A stretch of 64,000 bases of DNA from assembly GCF_000176035.2 (NCBI RefSeq), contig NC_015675.1, forward strand, positions 2,608,001 to 2,672,000. Direction: 5' to 3'. Below the pieces are notes generated by a model. The model ran no database searches and was not told the DNA's origin. It saw nothing but the letters and a program-made list of their open reading frames with translations. This DNA comes from Mesorhizobium opportunistum WSM2075 (GTDB taxonomy: Bacteria > Pseudomonadota > Alphaproteobacteria > Rhizobiales > Rhizobiaceae). Numbering within the stretch: the first letter of the stretch is position 1; the number at the start of each line of letters is the position of its first letter. Below, piece by piece: positions 63,587 to 64,000 of this stretch. Both the position numbers and the translations under genes were made by a program.

Positions 63587-64000
63587 CTAGCTCAGCTCAA
63601 TCTCATGGGCCTGCAGATAGTCGCGGTTCATCTCGACACCGAGACCAGGCTTCGCCGTCAGCTTGAGGCTGCCGTTCGAAACGTCGAGCGGTCTGTCGAT
63701 GAGATGATCGTATTTGCCCAGGTTCCACTCCGACGTTTCGAGCTTGTAGAAATTGGGAACGGTCATCATCACCTGCGCTCCCGCGACCACGTTGATCGGG
63801 CCCGCGGCGTCATGTGGCGAGACCGGGATGTAGTAGGCCTCGCAGAGGGCTGAAATCTTCTTGAGCTCGGTAATACCGCCGGTCCAGGTGACGTCCGGCA
63901 TGATGTAGTCGGCGAGCCTGTTCTCGAGAACCGGCACGAAATCCCATTTCGTGTGGCCGCGCTCGCCCCACGAGATAGCGGCACTGACCTTCTCACGCAC
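63587..64000 (-). CDS. Enolase-superfamily dehydratase 3, cut by the window end
   Basis: Only the last 137 residues are present; the frame is open to the edge, so the apparent GTG start is not real. The segment WDFVPVLENRLADYIMPDVT then GGITELKKISALCEAYYIPV and SPHDAAGPINVVAGAQVM carries the His-Asp of the family's last catalytic strands, closest to galactonate dehydratase-like enzymes. Third member in a row of the same operon. Confidence 0.88.
   Translation of the reverse strand: MREKVSAAISWGERGHTKWDFVPVLENRLADYIMPDVTWTGGITELKKISALCEAYYIPVSPHDAAGPINVVAGAQVMMTVPNFYKLETSEWNLGKYDHLIDRPLDVSNGSLKLTAKPGLGVEMNRDYLQAHEIELS

Overview
The window reads as chromosomal DNA of a rhizobial alphaproteobacterium, most like Mesorhizobium. 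The grounds are high GC with dense, often 4-bp-overlapping operons, an Entner-Doudoroff zwf-pgl-edd set, an ExoQ/Wzx/Wzz-type exopolysaccharide block, a phasin with a PhaR-like operator, a rhizobial dispersed palindrome, and a tRNA-His with the alphaproteobacterial oddities (G1:U72, A73, no encoded G-1). This is inference from gene content; no database was searched.

Layout. 1-8 kb: the end of an M20 peptidase converges on a branched-chain amino acid-type ABC operon (binding protein, livG, livF, livH, livM) whose livM carries a one-base frameshift; then an alpha/beta hydrolase and a Tat-exported multicopper oxidase. 8-10.4 kb: a homoserine dehydrogenase-like SAF oxidoreductase and proC. 10.4-20 kb: a surface-polysaccharide locus (ExoQ-type polymerase, three recognisable glycosyltransferases, a DUF6492-like protein, a flippase, and a chain-length determinant with a proline-rich tail instead of a kinase). 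20-31.5 kb: folD, a GlxA-type regulator, a von Willebrand protein, the zwf-pgl-edd operon, an SDR, an orphan Mur-ligase-like enzyme and an SH3 protein. 31.7-45 kb: puuB/puuA-like putrescine degradation genes, a HAD hydrolase, a degenerate receiver protein, aceA with its divergent RamB/ScfR-type regulator, a DMT exporter and a complete potFGHI polyamine importer. 45-55.7 kb: an AsmA protein, acetoacetyl-CoA synthetase, an AT-rich islet with a lone nucleotidyltransferase-like gene, a 1307-residue PAS histidine kinase and a phasin.

56.0-59.3 kb is a small decayed island beside tRNA-His: a Myb/SANT-like small protein, two coupled hypotheticals, the stop-interrupted C-terminus of a TraA-type relaxase, an AlpA-like excisionase/regulator, an XRE regulator, further hypotheticals and a truncated SDR. 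From 59.6 kb to the end a GntR/FCD regulator precedes a sugar-acid-type catabolic operon with three enolase-superfamily (mandelate racemase group) enzymes and a NIPSNAP protein, the last enzyme running off the window.

Functional themes: polyamine import (pot) with gamma-glutamylation breakdown (puu); acetate/acetoacetate/PHB carbon handling (aceA, acetoacetyl-CoA synthetase, phasin); glucose catabolism; exopolysaccharide export. The most striking non-coding signal is a triplet of hairpins after the phasin gene, each loop exposing CCUCCUCCC (an anti-Shine-Dalgarno string), as in the 'cuckoo' sRNAs. Other notable signals are a PhaR-like palindrome over the phasin -35 box, a 7-bp tandem/inverted repeat between puuA and puuB, and repeated TGTAAA boxes between aceA and its regulator.
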